DNA from: JACKCD01 sp041390905
Lineage (GTDB): Bacteria; Chloroflexota; Anaerolineae; Promineifilales; Promineifilaceae
Direction: 5' to 3'
Length of the DNA: 64,000 nucleotides
NCBI GenBank assembly: GCA_041390905.1
Contig: JAWKPA010000013.1
Location: 868,001-932,000, forward strand
The first letter of the stretch is position 1; each line of letters starts with the position of its first letter. Positions 34,312 to 42,880 of this stretch are shown in pieces. A program made the translations under genes and the position numbers. The notes under the pieces are model-generated. The model searched no databases. It saw only the letters and a program-made list of their open reading frames with translations, and was not told the DNA's origin.

Positions 34312-35475
34312 TTACCGCAAACCCGTTAATTGCCGGGCAATCACCATGCGCTGAATTTCGCTGGTACCTTCGTAAATCTCCGTAATTTTGGCATCGCGGA
34401 AATACCGTTCCAGCGGCATCTCCTTGCTGTATCCCATTCCCCCGTGAATTTGAATGGCCTGGGTTGTGACCCACATTGCCGTTTCGCTGGCAAACAGCTT
34501 TGCCATGCTCGCCTCTAGCGAATAGCGGCCGCCCGTTCTGGCGGCTTCGCGTTTGGCAAGGGCGGCCTGGTAGATGAGCAAACGGCTGGCATCTACGCGG
34601 CATTTCATGTCGGCCAGCTTTTGCTGAATCATCTGGAATTGGCCGATTTTTTGCCCAAACGCTTCCCGCTCTCTGGCATAGTGGATGCTGGCTTCCATAG
34701 CGGCTTCGGCAATGCCCAGAGCCTGGGCGGCGATGCCGATGCGCCCGGCATCCAGCACCGTCATGGCGATTTTGAACCCTTCCCCTTCCTGTCCCAACCG
34801 GTTCTCAACCGGGCATTGGTAATTGTCAAAAATGATTTCGCTGGTAGCACTGGCGCGAATACCGAGCTTGGGTTCGGTTTTGCCGCGCTCAAAGCCGGGT
34901 TTGTCGGTGTCAATGAGGAAGGCGGTGACGCCGTTGTGCTTGCGTTCGGGGTGGGTCATGGTGAAAAGGACGATATGGTCGGCGTAGGGGGCGGATGTGA
35001 CCCAGGATTTACGGCCGTTTATCACATAATGCGTCCCGGCCTCGTTTAGCACCGCCCGGCTGCGCATCGTCCCCGCGTCGCTGCCACTCATCGGTTCCGT
35101 CAGGCTGTAGGCACCAATTTTCTTGCCCGTTGCCACCGGCACCAGATACGCCTGCTTCTGCGCTTCCGTGCCAAACTTCATCAGACCGTGGGCATACAGT
35201 GAGTTGTTGACCGACATAATGGTGCCGTGGCTGGCATCGGCCTTGCTGATTTCGGTCAATGCCAGAGCATAGGCCAGCGTGTCCATTCCCGCTCCGCCGT
35301 ATTGCTCCGGCACTTCAATCCCCATAAAGCCAAGCTGCCCCATTTGGCGCACTGTTTCGATGGGAAACGTGCCGGTTTGGTCGTGGTGTTCGGCAATGGG
35401 GGCAATGGCATTTTGGGCGAAGTCGCGGGCGGCTTCCTGGATCATTTTGTGTTCTTCGGTAATAAAGTCAAACAT
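34312..35475 (-). CDS. Acyl-CoA dehydrogenase
   Basis: 387 residues, FAD-dependent; typical length. IAPIAEHHDQTGTFP, ALTEISKADASHG, AYSLTEPMSGSDAG, GRKSWVTSAPYADHI, and the catalytic base Glu in EIYEGTSEIQRMVIARQL place it with short-chain (butyryl-CoA-type) enzymes. Start at 35475 (MFDFITEEH); the frame upstream is a family B repeat. No other beta-oxidation genes nearby. Confidence 0.95.
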   Translation of the reverse strand: MFDFITEEHKMIQEAARDFAQNAIAPIAEHHDQTGTFPIETVRQMGQLGFMGIEVPEQYGGAGMDTLAYALALTEISKADASHGTIMSVNNSLYAHGLMKFGTEAQKQAYLVPVATGKKIGAYSLTEPMSGSDAGTMRSRAVLNEAGTHYVINGRKSWVTSAPYADHIVLFTMTHPERKHNGVTAFLIDTDKPGFERGKTEPKLGIRASATSEIIFDNYQCPVENRLGQEGEGFKIAMTVLDAGRIGIAAQALGIAEAAMEASIHYAREREAFGQKIGQFQMIQQKLADMKCRVDASRLLIYQAALAKREAARTGGRYSLEASMAKLFASETAMWVTTQAIQIHGGMGYSKEMPLERYFRDAKITEIYEGTSEIQRMVIARQLTGLR

Positions 35476-35487
35476 GTTGGCGGGGAG

Positions 35488-35573
35488 TAAGCAGTAATCG
35501 GTAATCGGTAATCGGTCATCGGTACGGGTCACTGATTACTGGTTATTGGTTACTGCTTACTGCTTATAAACGT
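35488..35573. repeat. Family B inverted repeat
   Basis: AGCAGTAATCGGTAATCGGT versus ACTGATTACTGGTTATTGGT; its left and right ends touch both genes. It supplies the last codons (S-S-K-Q) and stop of the gene at 35550-36278. Confidence 0.9.
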
Positions 35574-36278
35574 TAATAAGGTGGAAAAATCCTCGGTTGA
35601 CAGCTCCAACCCCTCTGTCCAGCGGCGGCGTTCGGCCAGCCAGTAACGGCCGTTTGCGCTGCGCACCACCTCTGGCGGAATGTTGGGGCGGGTCGGTGGT
35701 CCCATACGCCCTCGAATCGAGGTGTCATAAAGCTCTGGCGGATAAATTTGCTGGAACGGCGGCGTGGTTGCCCCATCGTCCGTCCAGCGCGAGGCTGCTT
35801 TGGCCGGAGCATAGGTGTAAAAAATAAGCTGCTCTTCATCTTGCTGTAGTTCGCAGGCCAGACAAAACCAGCTTTTTTCCACCCGCCGTTCGCGTCCACC
35901 GCGTGGATACCCTTTCATGCTAAAAAACCAGTTTGTTTGATGAAACCCATTGCCTACCGCGACTGCCTTTTCTTCCCCCTGCGCTGTGTGAAGCGTAACG
36001 CTGCCAGGTTGGCTAAGAGCGACTGTGATGCCGCTGTGCCAGGTGCGCTTAAGAGTTTGCTCAATGAGCCAAACAATGGCAAAAGCAATGGGGATGGCAC
36101 CGATGCAGGAAACGATGAGAATATAGTCGGGCATAGTGCCGCCGTTGAGCAGACGGATGATTTGGCTGATGAGTAAGAAGCCGAGCACCAGCCCAACGAT
36201 TAGCGCGAGTAAGACGGTGATACGAATGCCATCGTGTTCTGGTTCGGCGTGCAGGATGATGGGGGTGTCCTCTTTCAT
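35550..36278 (-). CDS. Unknown membrane protein
   Basis: 242 residues. Two N-terminal membrane helices (ITVLLALIVGLVLGFLLISQII and YILIVSCIGAIPIAFAIVWLIEQ) followed by a soluble domain of about 160 residues with no recognised motif, Trp- and Arg-rich. The last four codons and stop come from a family B repeat, so the native C terminus may have been replaced. Confidence 0.65.
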   Translation of the reverse strand: MKEDTPIILHAEPEHDGIRITVLLALIVGLVLGFLLISQIIRLLNGGTMPDYILIVSCIGAIPIAFAIVWLIEQTLKRTWHSGITVALSQPGSVTLHTAQGEEKAVAVGNGFHQTNWFFSMKGYPRGGRERRVEKSWFCLACELQQDEEQLIFYTYAPAKAASRWTDDGATTPPFQQIYPPELYDTSIRGRMGPPTRPNIPPEVVRSANGRYWLAERRRWTEGLELSTEDFSTLLTFISSKQ

Positions 36279-36511
36279 GGATAAATTGTAGCATCACCCG
36301 AATTATCACGCGAAATAATGGGTCAAACTCATGTTTTAGGTGGGCAGATTTGGTATTTATAGACCTTTAGATAATCTTTTTGGTTATCGTAGCCGAGGCT
36401 TTCGTATCTGGCTTCCGCCAGACCAAAGCTCGCTCTTTTGCCCAAGCAGAAGAACGAGGATTGGAATCCTCGGCTACAAGTCAAGCCCAAATCTTTTTCT
36501 TGGGAATGGGA

Positions 36512-36582
36512 ATTAAATAACTTGCCCATTTAGAAGTTCAACTTCTTTTGAGAAGTTGAACTTCTTGCATAACTTATTTAAT
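36512..36582. mobile_element. 71-bp MITE-like element, copy 1
   Basis: Terminal inverted repeats ATTAAATAA and TTATTTAAT enclose the family C palindrome and the shared phrase CTTGCCCATTTAGAAGTTC. A second copy of exactly the same length lies at 62145-62215. Confidence 0.7.
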
Positions 36583-36822
36583 CCTCGTTCCTTAATGTCT
36601 ATAGCTTGCTCTTATGTGACCATTATACAGAGGGTTAGGTAGATTTATGATTTTGCATAATGGCAACAAAGTCAGTACCATAGCACCAAGGAATTGGACG
36701 GGCGATAGCTTACGTCGCCATTACGGGGTATTGATTGACGCGGCGTATGGTTTACGGAGGCAAACACATGGGCATCGTTATTCGGTAAATTTTGGTTCTT
36801 TTTAGCAGGTTATTTATTGAAA

Positions 36823-36850
36823 AAGGCGCGCTGCACGGCGCGTCTTTTTT
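36823..36850 (+). terminator. Terminator-like hairpin before priA
   Basis: AAGGCGCG and CGCGTCTT (one G.T pair) followed by a T run. It ends whatever transcript crosses the spacer 36590-36822. Confidence 0.6.
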
Positions 36851-36860
36851 GTGGGGGTGG

Positions 36861-36869
36861 TGGTACAAT
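36861..36869 (+). promoter_or_regulatory. -10 box of priA, leaderless type
   Basis: TGGTACAAT: extended -10 with TACAAT at 36864-36869, six bases before ATG 36876. Confidence 0.55.
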
Positions 36870-36875
36870 CCCACT

Positions 36876-39794
36876 ATGTTTGCTGAGTTAGCGATTAACG
36901 TTGAGGTTCCGCTAGAAGGGACGTTCCACTATGACGTGCCGCGTGATTTGGCGGCGAAGCTTCAGGTGGGGCAGTTGGTGGAGGTGGAGTTTGGGCGGCG
37001 GCTGGCGCAAGGGATTGTCATTGCTTTTGCCGAGGAAGCACCGGTGGAAGAGACCAAGCCGATTATTGCCCTGATTGATGAGGTGCCGGTGGTGCGGCCG
37101 TGGCAAATTCGGCTGGCGCAGTGGATGAGCGAGGCATATTTGACGCCGCTGAATGCGTGTTTGCGGCTGATGCTGCCGCCGGGGCTGACGCGCTGGGCCG
37201 ATGTGGTGGTGGATTTGAACCCGCGCTGGGATGGCAACGGCCGTTTAACCGACACCCAAAAACAGCTTGTGGAACTGTTGCGCGAAAAGGGCGACCTGCG
37301 GGGGCGGCAAATTAACCGGCTGCTGGGGGCAAAGTCGAACTGGAAAACGGCCGTTAATCAGCTTGCCCAGCGCGACATTGTGCGTAAAGCCACCGTCCTT
37401 GACCCGCCCCGCATTCGCCCCAAGCAGGTGCGAACGGCCGAACTCATTGCCAGCGAACAGCGCATTTGGCAGGTTGTGGCACAACTGGGCAAGCGCAGCA
37501 AAAAGGCGGACGTGGTGCAGTTTTTGGCACAAAGCAAAGATCCGCTGCCGGAAGAAACGGCCGTTCTTGCTGCCACCGGAGCCAGCGAAGACCACCTGGC
37601 CGCCCTCCAGGCCGACCGCCTCATCAGCCGCACCCCCGCCCAAACCATCGCTATCCCCCTCGCCAACCCCAACGACGTTGCCCCCACCCTCCGCCCCCTC
37701 TTCACCCAACTCCCCGCCCCAATCTCCAATCTCCAATCTCCAATCTCATGGGACGATCTTGCTGCCCAAAACCAAATCCACCTCCTCCCCGAACCCGCCA
37801 CCGTTGGCCTGGCAGTTCCCCCCAAACGGGTGCTGGCCGAACTGTTTGCCCTGCGCGGGGCGCAAACTTACTGGCGACTGCTGCACATACTACAGCAAGC
37901 CGCCCAGCCCGTGGAAATCAGCCAGCTTTATGCCGAAGCGGGCGCCAATTTGAACCACCTCAAAAAGCTGGTCAAGCTCGACCTCATTCGGCTGGGCGAC
38001 CAGGAGGTGTGGCGCGACCCACTGGCCGACCGCGACTTTGTGCCGGCCGAGCCGCCGCCGCTGACCCGTGACCAGGCGCGGGTGTGGGGTCGGCTGAAGG
38101 TGGGGATGATTGAAACGCAGGATGCCTTTGCCCGTGATGGTGCCGAAGGGGGCGAAGGAGCCGCGCCGCCGGTGCTGCTGCACGGGGTCACGGGCAGCGG
38201 CAAGACGGAAATCTACATGCGAGCGATTGATTTTGCCCTGCGCTCCGGGCAGCAGGCGATGGTGTTGGTGCCGGAAATTGCCCTCACGCCGCAGACGGTG
38301 CGCCGTTTTGCCGCCCGCTTTCCCGGCCGTGTGGCCGTCATGCACAGCCGCCTGAGTGACGGCGAACGGTACGACACCTGGCGGCGGGCGCGGCAGGGGC
38401 TATTTGATATTGTGGTGGGGCCGCGCAGTGCCTTGTTTATGCCGTTTGCCAATTTGGGGGTCATTGTGCTGGATGAGGAGCATGACCCCAGCTATAAGCA
38501 AACGCCCCCTGTGCCAGCCCCCTATTACCACGCCCGCGAGGTGGCGATGGCGGCGGGGCGGGTGACAGGGGCGACGGTGATTATGGGCAGCGCGACGCCG
38601 GATGTGGTGACGTACCATCTGGCGCGGGGGGGACGGTATCAACTGCTGGAGCTGCCGAAGCGGGTGATGGGGCATCGGCAGCGGATTGAGGGGCAGGCGC
38701 TGCGGCTGCAAATTGAGAGTGCGTACCGGCAAACGGCCGTTGATCCCGACGACGCCCTCACCATTCCCCTGCCCCCCATCCAGGTGGTGGATTTACGCCA
38801 CGAACTGCGGGCGGGCAACCGCTCCATCTTCAGCCGCGCCCTGGAAAAAGCACTCACCGAGACGCTGGATCGCGGCGAGCAGGCGATTTTATTTCTCAAC
38901 CGGCGCGGCACGGCCACCTTTGTCATTTGCCGCGACTGCGGCCACGTGCTGACCTGCCCCCGCTGCGACATGCCGCTGACCTATCACCGTCCGCGAATGC
39001 TGCTGGCGTGCCACCACTGCGGCCGGCAGGAGCCACCCCACAGCGATTGCCCTCAATGTGGCTCCAAGCGGATTCGCTATTTTGGGCTGGGAACGGAAAA
39101 GGTGGAGGAGGAGGTGCAGCAGCGCTGGCCCAATGCCCGCATTACGCGCTGGGACACCGACACGACGGCGGGGCGGGACACGCACGAGACGCTGCTGGCG
39201 AGCTTTATCAACCAGGAGGCCGACGTGCTGGTGGGAACGCAGATGATTGCCAAGGGGCTGGATTTGCCGCTAGTGACGCTGGTGGGGGTTATTTCAGCCG
39301 ATGTATCGCTGGGGCTGCCCGATTACCGCACCGGGGAGCGGGCGTTTCAGCTTTTGGCGCAGGTGGCGGGGCGTGCCGGGCGCGGTCTGCTGGGCGGGCG
39401 GGTGATTATTCAAACGTATCAGCCGGAGCATTACGCCGTTCGGGCGGCGGCGGAGCATGATTATGCCAGCTTCTACATTGATGAGATTCGCTTCCGCACG
39501 CAGCATTCGCTGCCGCCGTTTCGCCGTATGGCAAAGCTGGTGCTGGTGGATCCGGTGAATGAGCGGGGGAAGTTTGCGGCGGAGCAGTTGGCGCGGGGGC
39601 TGCGGCAGCACGTTCGGGAAAAGGCACTGTCGGCAACGGAGGTGCTGGGGCCAACGCCGCCCTTTTTTAGCCGCGTAGACGGCCGTTTTCGCTGGCAAAT
39701 TTTGCTGCGAACCCCCAACCCCACTCGCCTGCTGTCCGACTTCCCCATTCCGCACCCGTGGCAGGTGGATATTGACCCGGTTTCGATTTTATAA
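36876..39794 (+). CDS. priA: Primosomal replication helicase PriA
   Basis: 972 residues, longer than the roughly 730-820 usual for PriA. N-terminal DNA-binding part ELAINVEVPLEGTFHYDVP; an enlarged winged-helix middle region; helicase motifs LLHGVTGSGKTEIYM, VLDEEHDPSYKQ, MGSATPD; eight-Cys zinc region CRDCGHVLTCPRCDM ... CHHCGRQEPPHSDCPQCG; QMIAKGLDLPLVTLVG and VAGRAGRG. It restarts stalled replication forks. At 37718-37750 a single family A arm is translated in frame (ISNLQSPIS), part of the extra length. Start ATG 36876, six bases after TACAAT; earlier in-frame starts would precede the promoter. Confidence 0.95.
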   Translation: MFAELAINVEVPLEGTFHYDVPRDLAAKLQVGQLVEVEFGRRLAQGIVIAFAEEAPVEETKPIIALIDEVPVVRPWQIRLAQWMSEAYLTPLNACLRLMLPPGLTRWADVVVDLNPRWDGNGRLTDTQKQLVELLREKGDLRGRQINRLLGAKSNWKTAVNQLAQRDIVRKATVLDPPRIRPKQVRTAELIASEQRIWQVVAQLGKRSKKADVVQFLAQSKDPLPEETAVLAATGASEDHLAALQADRLISRTPAQTIAIPLANPNDVAPTLRPLFTQLPAPISNLQSPISWDDLAAQNQIHLLPEPATVGLAVPPKRVLAELFALRGAQTYWRLLHILQQAAQPVEISQLYAEAGANLNHLKKLVKLDLIRLGDQEVWRDPLADRDFVPAEPPPLTRDQARVWGRLKVGMIETQDAFARDGAEGGEGAAPPVLLHGVTGSGKTEIYMRAIDFALRSGQQAMVLVPEIALTPQTVRRFAARFPGRVAVMHSRLSDGERYDTWRRARQGLFDIVVGPRSALFMPFANLGVIVLDEEHDPSYKQTPPVPAPYYHAREVAMAAGRVTGATVIMGSATPDVVTYHLARGGRYQLLELPKRVMGHRQRIEGQALRLQIESAYRQTAVDPDDALTIPLPPIQVVDLRHELRAGNRSIFSRALEKALTETLDRGEQAILFLNRRGTATFVICRDCGHVLTCPRCDMPLTYHRPRMLLACHHCGRQEPPHSDCPQCGSKRIRYFGLGTEKVEEEVQQRWPNARITRWDTDTTAGRDTHETLLASFINQEADVLVGTQMIAKGLDLPLVTLVGVISADVSLGLPDYRTGERAFQLLAQVAGRAGRGLLGGRVIIQTYQPEHYAVRAAAEHDYASFYIDEIRFRTQHSLPPFRRMAKLVLVDPVNERGKFAAEQLARGLRQHVREKALSATEVLGPTPPFFSRVDGRFRWQILLRTPNPTRLLSDFPIPHPWQVDIDPVSIL

Positions 39795-39798
39795 AAAT

Positions 39799-39866
39799 AG
39801 GACGCAGATTTTCCTGATTCACCTGATTGGTTTTTGATCAGGGAAATCAGGACAATCTGCGTCCCA
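39799..39866. repeat. Family D inverted repeat (CCTGATT units)
   Basis: GGACGCAGATTTTCCTGATT and AGGACAATCTGCGTCC, with internal GATT/AATC pairs around TTTTTGATCAGGG. Lies between priA and a convergent tRNA gene. Confidence 0.92.
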
Positions 39867-39875
39867 ATTTTAAAA

Positions 39876-39947
39876 TACCCCCGCCAGGACTTGAACCTGA
39901 ATTTATCGCTTAGGAGGCGACCGTTCTATCCATTGAACTACGAGGGC
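39876..39947 (-). tRNA. tRNA-Arg (CCT anticodon)
   Basis: 72 nt on the minus strand. Acceptor GCCCTCG pairs with CGGGGGT (two G.T), D-arm GTTC/GAAC, anticodon stem GTCGC/GCGAT with loop CTCCTAA giving anticodon CCT (reads AGG), T-arm with TTCAAGT, discriminator A. The 3' CCA is not encoded. Confidence 0.93.
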
Positions 39948-39972
39948 GTAGATGATTTTATTATAACAAAGG

Positions 39973-40368
39973 ATGGCAAAGGAAACGACTTTGGGGATGT
40001 ATCCATTTTTTGTGTATGGGACATTGCTGCCGGGGCAGCCAAATGCGGTGCTGTGGCAGAGGTGTGTGGAGCGGGTGGAGGAGGCGGTGCTGGAAAACGG
40101 CCGTTTATACAGCCTCGGTCACTTTCCCATGCTCATTGAAGCGGAGGGTGGGGCGGTGAAGGGGGTGCTGCTGACGGTACGGGCAGCGGCGTATAAGCAG
40201 GTGTTGGTGCGGTTTGACTGGTTGGAGGCGGGAGCGTATCGTCGGGTACTGCGGCGTGTTTTAACGGAAAACGGCCGTTTGGCTGAAGCCTGGACCTATG
40301 TGGGATGGCCTGAATATGTTGTCGGCCGGCCGCTGATTGCAAATGGTGATTGGCGTAATTATACGTAG
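39973..40368 (+). CDS. Gamma-glutamylcyclotransferase-like (AIG2/GGCT) protein
   Basis: 131 residues. The family signature FVYGTLLPGQPN at the start, then YSLGHFPMLIE and VKGVLLTV, and a late LDWLEAG-like stretch (RFDWLEAGAYRR) typical of the BtrG/AIG2 domain. Usually releases 5-oxoproline from gamma-glutamyl amines; substrate unknown. ATG 39973 or 39997 (MYPFFVYGT) may be used; TTATAA stands just upstream. Confidence 0.85.
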   Translation: MAKETTLGMYPFFVYGTLLPGQPNAVLWQRCVERVEEAVLENGRLYSLGHFPMLIEAEGGAVKGVLLTVRAAAYKQVLVRFDWLEAGAYRRVLRRVLTENGRLAEAWTYVGWPEYVVGRPLIANGDWRNYT

Positions 40369-40538
40369 AGACACATAATTTTGTATCGGTATCAAGGCAA
40401 AATTTTGCGTCTTTGCAAAATCGTGTATTATCAGCAATAAGCCCACCCATTTTCCAAATTTACAAAAAACAAAGGACGTGACAATAGTTGCCAGGGTTCA
40501 GGTTGGAAAGCTGGCGATTGTCTAACGGGAAGCGAGAG

Positions 40539-42764
40539 ATGAAACGAGTTGGTGTATTAACAAGCGGCGGTGACGCGCCAGGAATGAACGCGGCTGTGCG
40601 ATCCATTGTGCGCACTGCGCTGGATCGTGGGGCGCAAACGTTTGCGATTTACGACGGCTATCAGGGAATGTACGAAGGCGGGGAAAAAATTCGCCCCATT
40701 GATTGGCGAGCCGTGGGCGGGATATTGAACAAGGGTGGTACGGCTATTGGGACAGCGCGGTGCGACATTTTTCGTACGCGACCGGGGCGCCGCCAGGCGG
40801 TTTACAACCTGCTTACCCAGGGTATTGACCGGCTGGCGGTGATTGGTGGCGATGGTAGCTTGACGGGAGCTAATTTGCTGCGCCACGAGTGGCCTGAACT
40901 GGTGGCCGAGTTAGTGGAGAATGGTCGTGTTCATCCCGAAATGGCGGAACAGCATCCACAGTTGACGGTTGTGGGGCTGCCCGGTTCTATTGACAACGAC
41001 ATTTATGGCACCGACATCACCATTGGGGCCGACACAGCGCTGAAGCGTATTACCGACGCGATTGATGCCATTACCTCAACGGCGGCCAGCCACCAGCGCA
41101 CCTTTGTGGTGGAGGTGATGGGGCGGCGCTGTGGCTATTTGGCGATGATGGGGGCGATTGCTTCCGGGGCGGACTGGGCGCTCATTCCCGAAAGTCCGCC
41201 CAATTTGGACAACTGGGAAGACAAGATGTGTGAGGTGCTGCGGAAGGGGCGGGAAAACGGCCGTCGGGACAGCATTGTGGTGGTGGCCGAGGGGGCGCAA
41301 GATCGGCGCGGGAACCCAATTACCAGCAGCTATTTGCGCCATGTGCTTGAGGAAAAGCTGGGTGAAGATACCCGCGTAACGATTTTGGGGCATGTGCAGC
41401 GAGGTGGTGCGCCCACTTGTTTTGATCGCAATCTGAGTACTATTTTGGGGGCGGCGGCGGTAGATGTGCTGCTGTCGGAGAGTTATACGGGGCAAGGGTA
41501 TTTAATGGGGCTGCGCGGCAACCGTCCGACGCTGCTGCCGCTGGATGAGTGCCTGCGCCAAACCAGGGCGATTGGCGAAGCGTTGAAACAGTGTGATTTT
41601 ACGACAGCGATGGATTTGCGCGGCGATGGGTTTAAGGAGGCGTTTCAGACGCTGCGAACGTTGGTACGCTCGTTGCCGCGTGACCCGGAGCCGGGTCAGC
41701 GGCGGCTGCGGATGGGGGTGTTGAATGCGGGGGCGCCTGCGCCGGGGATGAATACGGCCGTTCGTGCTGTGGTGCGGCTGGGGCTGGATCGCGGCCATAT
41801 TATGATGGGCATTTATAACGGCATACGCGGGCTGATTGAGGGTAGTATCAAAGAGTTTAACTGGATGAGCGTAAACGGTTGGGCGCATGTGGGTGGGTCG
41901 GAGCTTGGGTCAAACCGCCATATGCCCGAAGGGAGCGATTTTTATGCCATTGCCCGCAACATTGAAGAATACAAGCTGCAAGGGTTGGTCATCATTGGCG
42001 GCTGGTCGGCTTATCAGGCGGCGCTGCAACTGCATGAGCAGCGGCACATTTTCCCGGCGTTTAACATTCCCATTGTGTGTGTGCCGGCCACCATTGACAA
42101 TGATTTGCCGGGCGCAGAGTTAAGCATTGGGGCAGATACTGCATTAAATAATATTATGGAAGCGGTGGACAAGATCAAGCAGTCGGCGGTGGCGTCGCGC
42201 CGGGTGTTTGTGGTGGAGGTGATGGGTAACAAGTGCGGCTATTTGGCACTGATGAGTGCCATTGCCACGGGGGCAGAACGTGTGTATCTGCACGAAGAGG
42301 GGGTGACGTTGAAAGATTTGGAGCGCGATGTGACGCAGCTTATCCGTGGGTTTAAGCAGGGTAAGCCGCTGGGGCTGGTGATTCGCAGCGAGGGTGCGAA
42401 TGAGACGTATACGACGGATTTTATAAAGGCGTTGTTTGAGGAAGAGGGGCGGCATTTGTTTACGGTGCGGAAGGCGGTGCTGGGGCATTTGCAGCAGGGT
42501 GGTGATCCGACGGCGTTTGATCGGATTTTGGCGACGCGGTTTGCGGCTAAAAGTATTGAGCATGTGGAGGAGCAGATTGAGCAGCCGGAGCCGCGCAGCG
42601 TTTGTTTGGGGCAGGTTGGTGGTTTGTTTAGCCACACGAATCTGGAGGATGTGCCGCGTATGATTGACAAGAAAAACGGCCGGCCGAAGAAGCAGTGGTG
42701 GCTAAATTTGCGGGCAATGGCACGAATTTTGGCGCAGCCGGGGCCAACGATGATGGTGGAATAA
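40539..42764 (+). CDS. Double-length 6-phosphofructokinase
   Basis: 741 residues, two complete PFK domains in tandem as in eukaryotic PFKs, unlike the usual single bacterial domain of about 320. First half is active-like: LTSGGDAPGMNAAVRSIVR, GGDGSLTGA (Gly at the ATP/PPi-deciding position), GSIDNDIYGTD, MGRRCGYLA. Second half: LNAGAPAPGMNTAVRAVVR, IIGGWSAYQA (GGD replaced by GGW), PATIDNDLPGAE, MGNKCGYLAL; so the second half has probably become regulatory. Start ATG 40539; an in-frame TTG at 40488 is less likely. Confidence 0.93.
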   Translation: MKRVGVLTSGGDAPGMNAAVRSIVRTALDRGAQTFAIYDGYQGMYEGGEKIRPIDWRAVGGILNKGGTAIGTARCDIFRTRPGRRQAVYNLLTQGIDRLAVIGGDGSLTGANLLRHEWPELVAELVENGRVHPEMAEQHPQLTVVGLPGSIDNDIYGTDITIGADTALKRITDAIDAITSTAASHQRTFVVEVMGRRCGYLAMMGAIASGADWALIPESPPNLDNWEDKMCEVLRKGRENGRRDSIVVVAEGAQDRRGNPITSSYLRHVLEEKLGEDTRVTILGHVQRGGAPTCFDRNLSTILGAAAVDVLLSESYTGQGYLMGLRGNRPTLLPLDECLRQTRAIGEALKQCDFTTAMDLRGDGFKEAFQTLRTLVRSLPRDPEPGQRRLRMGVLNAGAPAPGMNTAVRAVVRLGLDRGHIMMGIYNGIRGLIEGSIKEFNWMSVNGWAHVGGSELGSNRHMPEGSDFYAIARNIEEYKLQGLVIIGGWSAYQAALQLHEQRHIFPAFNIPIVCVPATIDNDLPGAELSIGADTALNNIMEAVDKIKQSAVASRRVFVVEVMGNKCGYLALMSAIATGAERVYLHEEGVTLKDLERDVTQLIRGFKQGKPLGLVIRSEGANETYTTDFIKALFEEEGRHLFTVRKAVLGHLQQGGDPTAFDRILATRFAAKSIEHVEEQIEQPEPRSVCLGQVGGLFSHTNLEDVPRMIDKKNGRPKKQWWLNLRAMARILAQPGPTMMVE

Positions 42765-42799
42765 GCGTGTTAGTATTGCATAAAAAACGGCCGTTTTGC

Positions 42800-42829
42800 T
42801 TGACGCTCTGCCTGTGAAAACTTTACAAT
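42800..42829 (+). promoter_or_regulatory. Candidate promoter of the DnaJ-like gene
   Basis: TTGACG (42800-42805), 18-bp spacer, TACAAT (42824-42829). The start codon is 52 bp further, so unlike several neighbours this transcript would have a leader. No CIRCE operator seen. Confidence 0.55.
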
Positions 42830-42880
42830 AATTGTTGTAAACAGGAGTGCCCCCAGGAAAGTCTGGAGCAGACATAAGTA

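Larger units (their letters stand above)
36279..36875. other. 597-bp spacer: hairpins, 71-bp element, possible small RNA
   Basis: No supported protein gene. Contents: AGCCGAGG ... CCTCGGCT hairpin (about 36392-36476); a 71-bp repeat element (36512-36582); a mixed stretch 36590-36822 with small hairpin GGCGA/TCGCC near 36700-36718 and a six-codon frame after GGAGG (ATG near 36768); then a terminator-like hairpin and the priA promoter. The stretch ending at the terminator could be a small RNA, but this is a guess. Confidence 0.5.

Noticed and set aside
36768..36788. Six-codon frame after GGAGG (MGIVIR) as a leader peptide
   Set aside because: No codon bias of a regulatory kind and priA has its own promoter downstream; mentioned only in the spacer entry.
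39834..40139. Open frame across the tRNA gene
   Set aside because: It overlaps the tRNA-Arg and the real gamma-glutamylcyclotransferase frame; it is a shadow.
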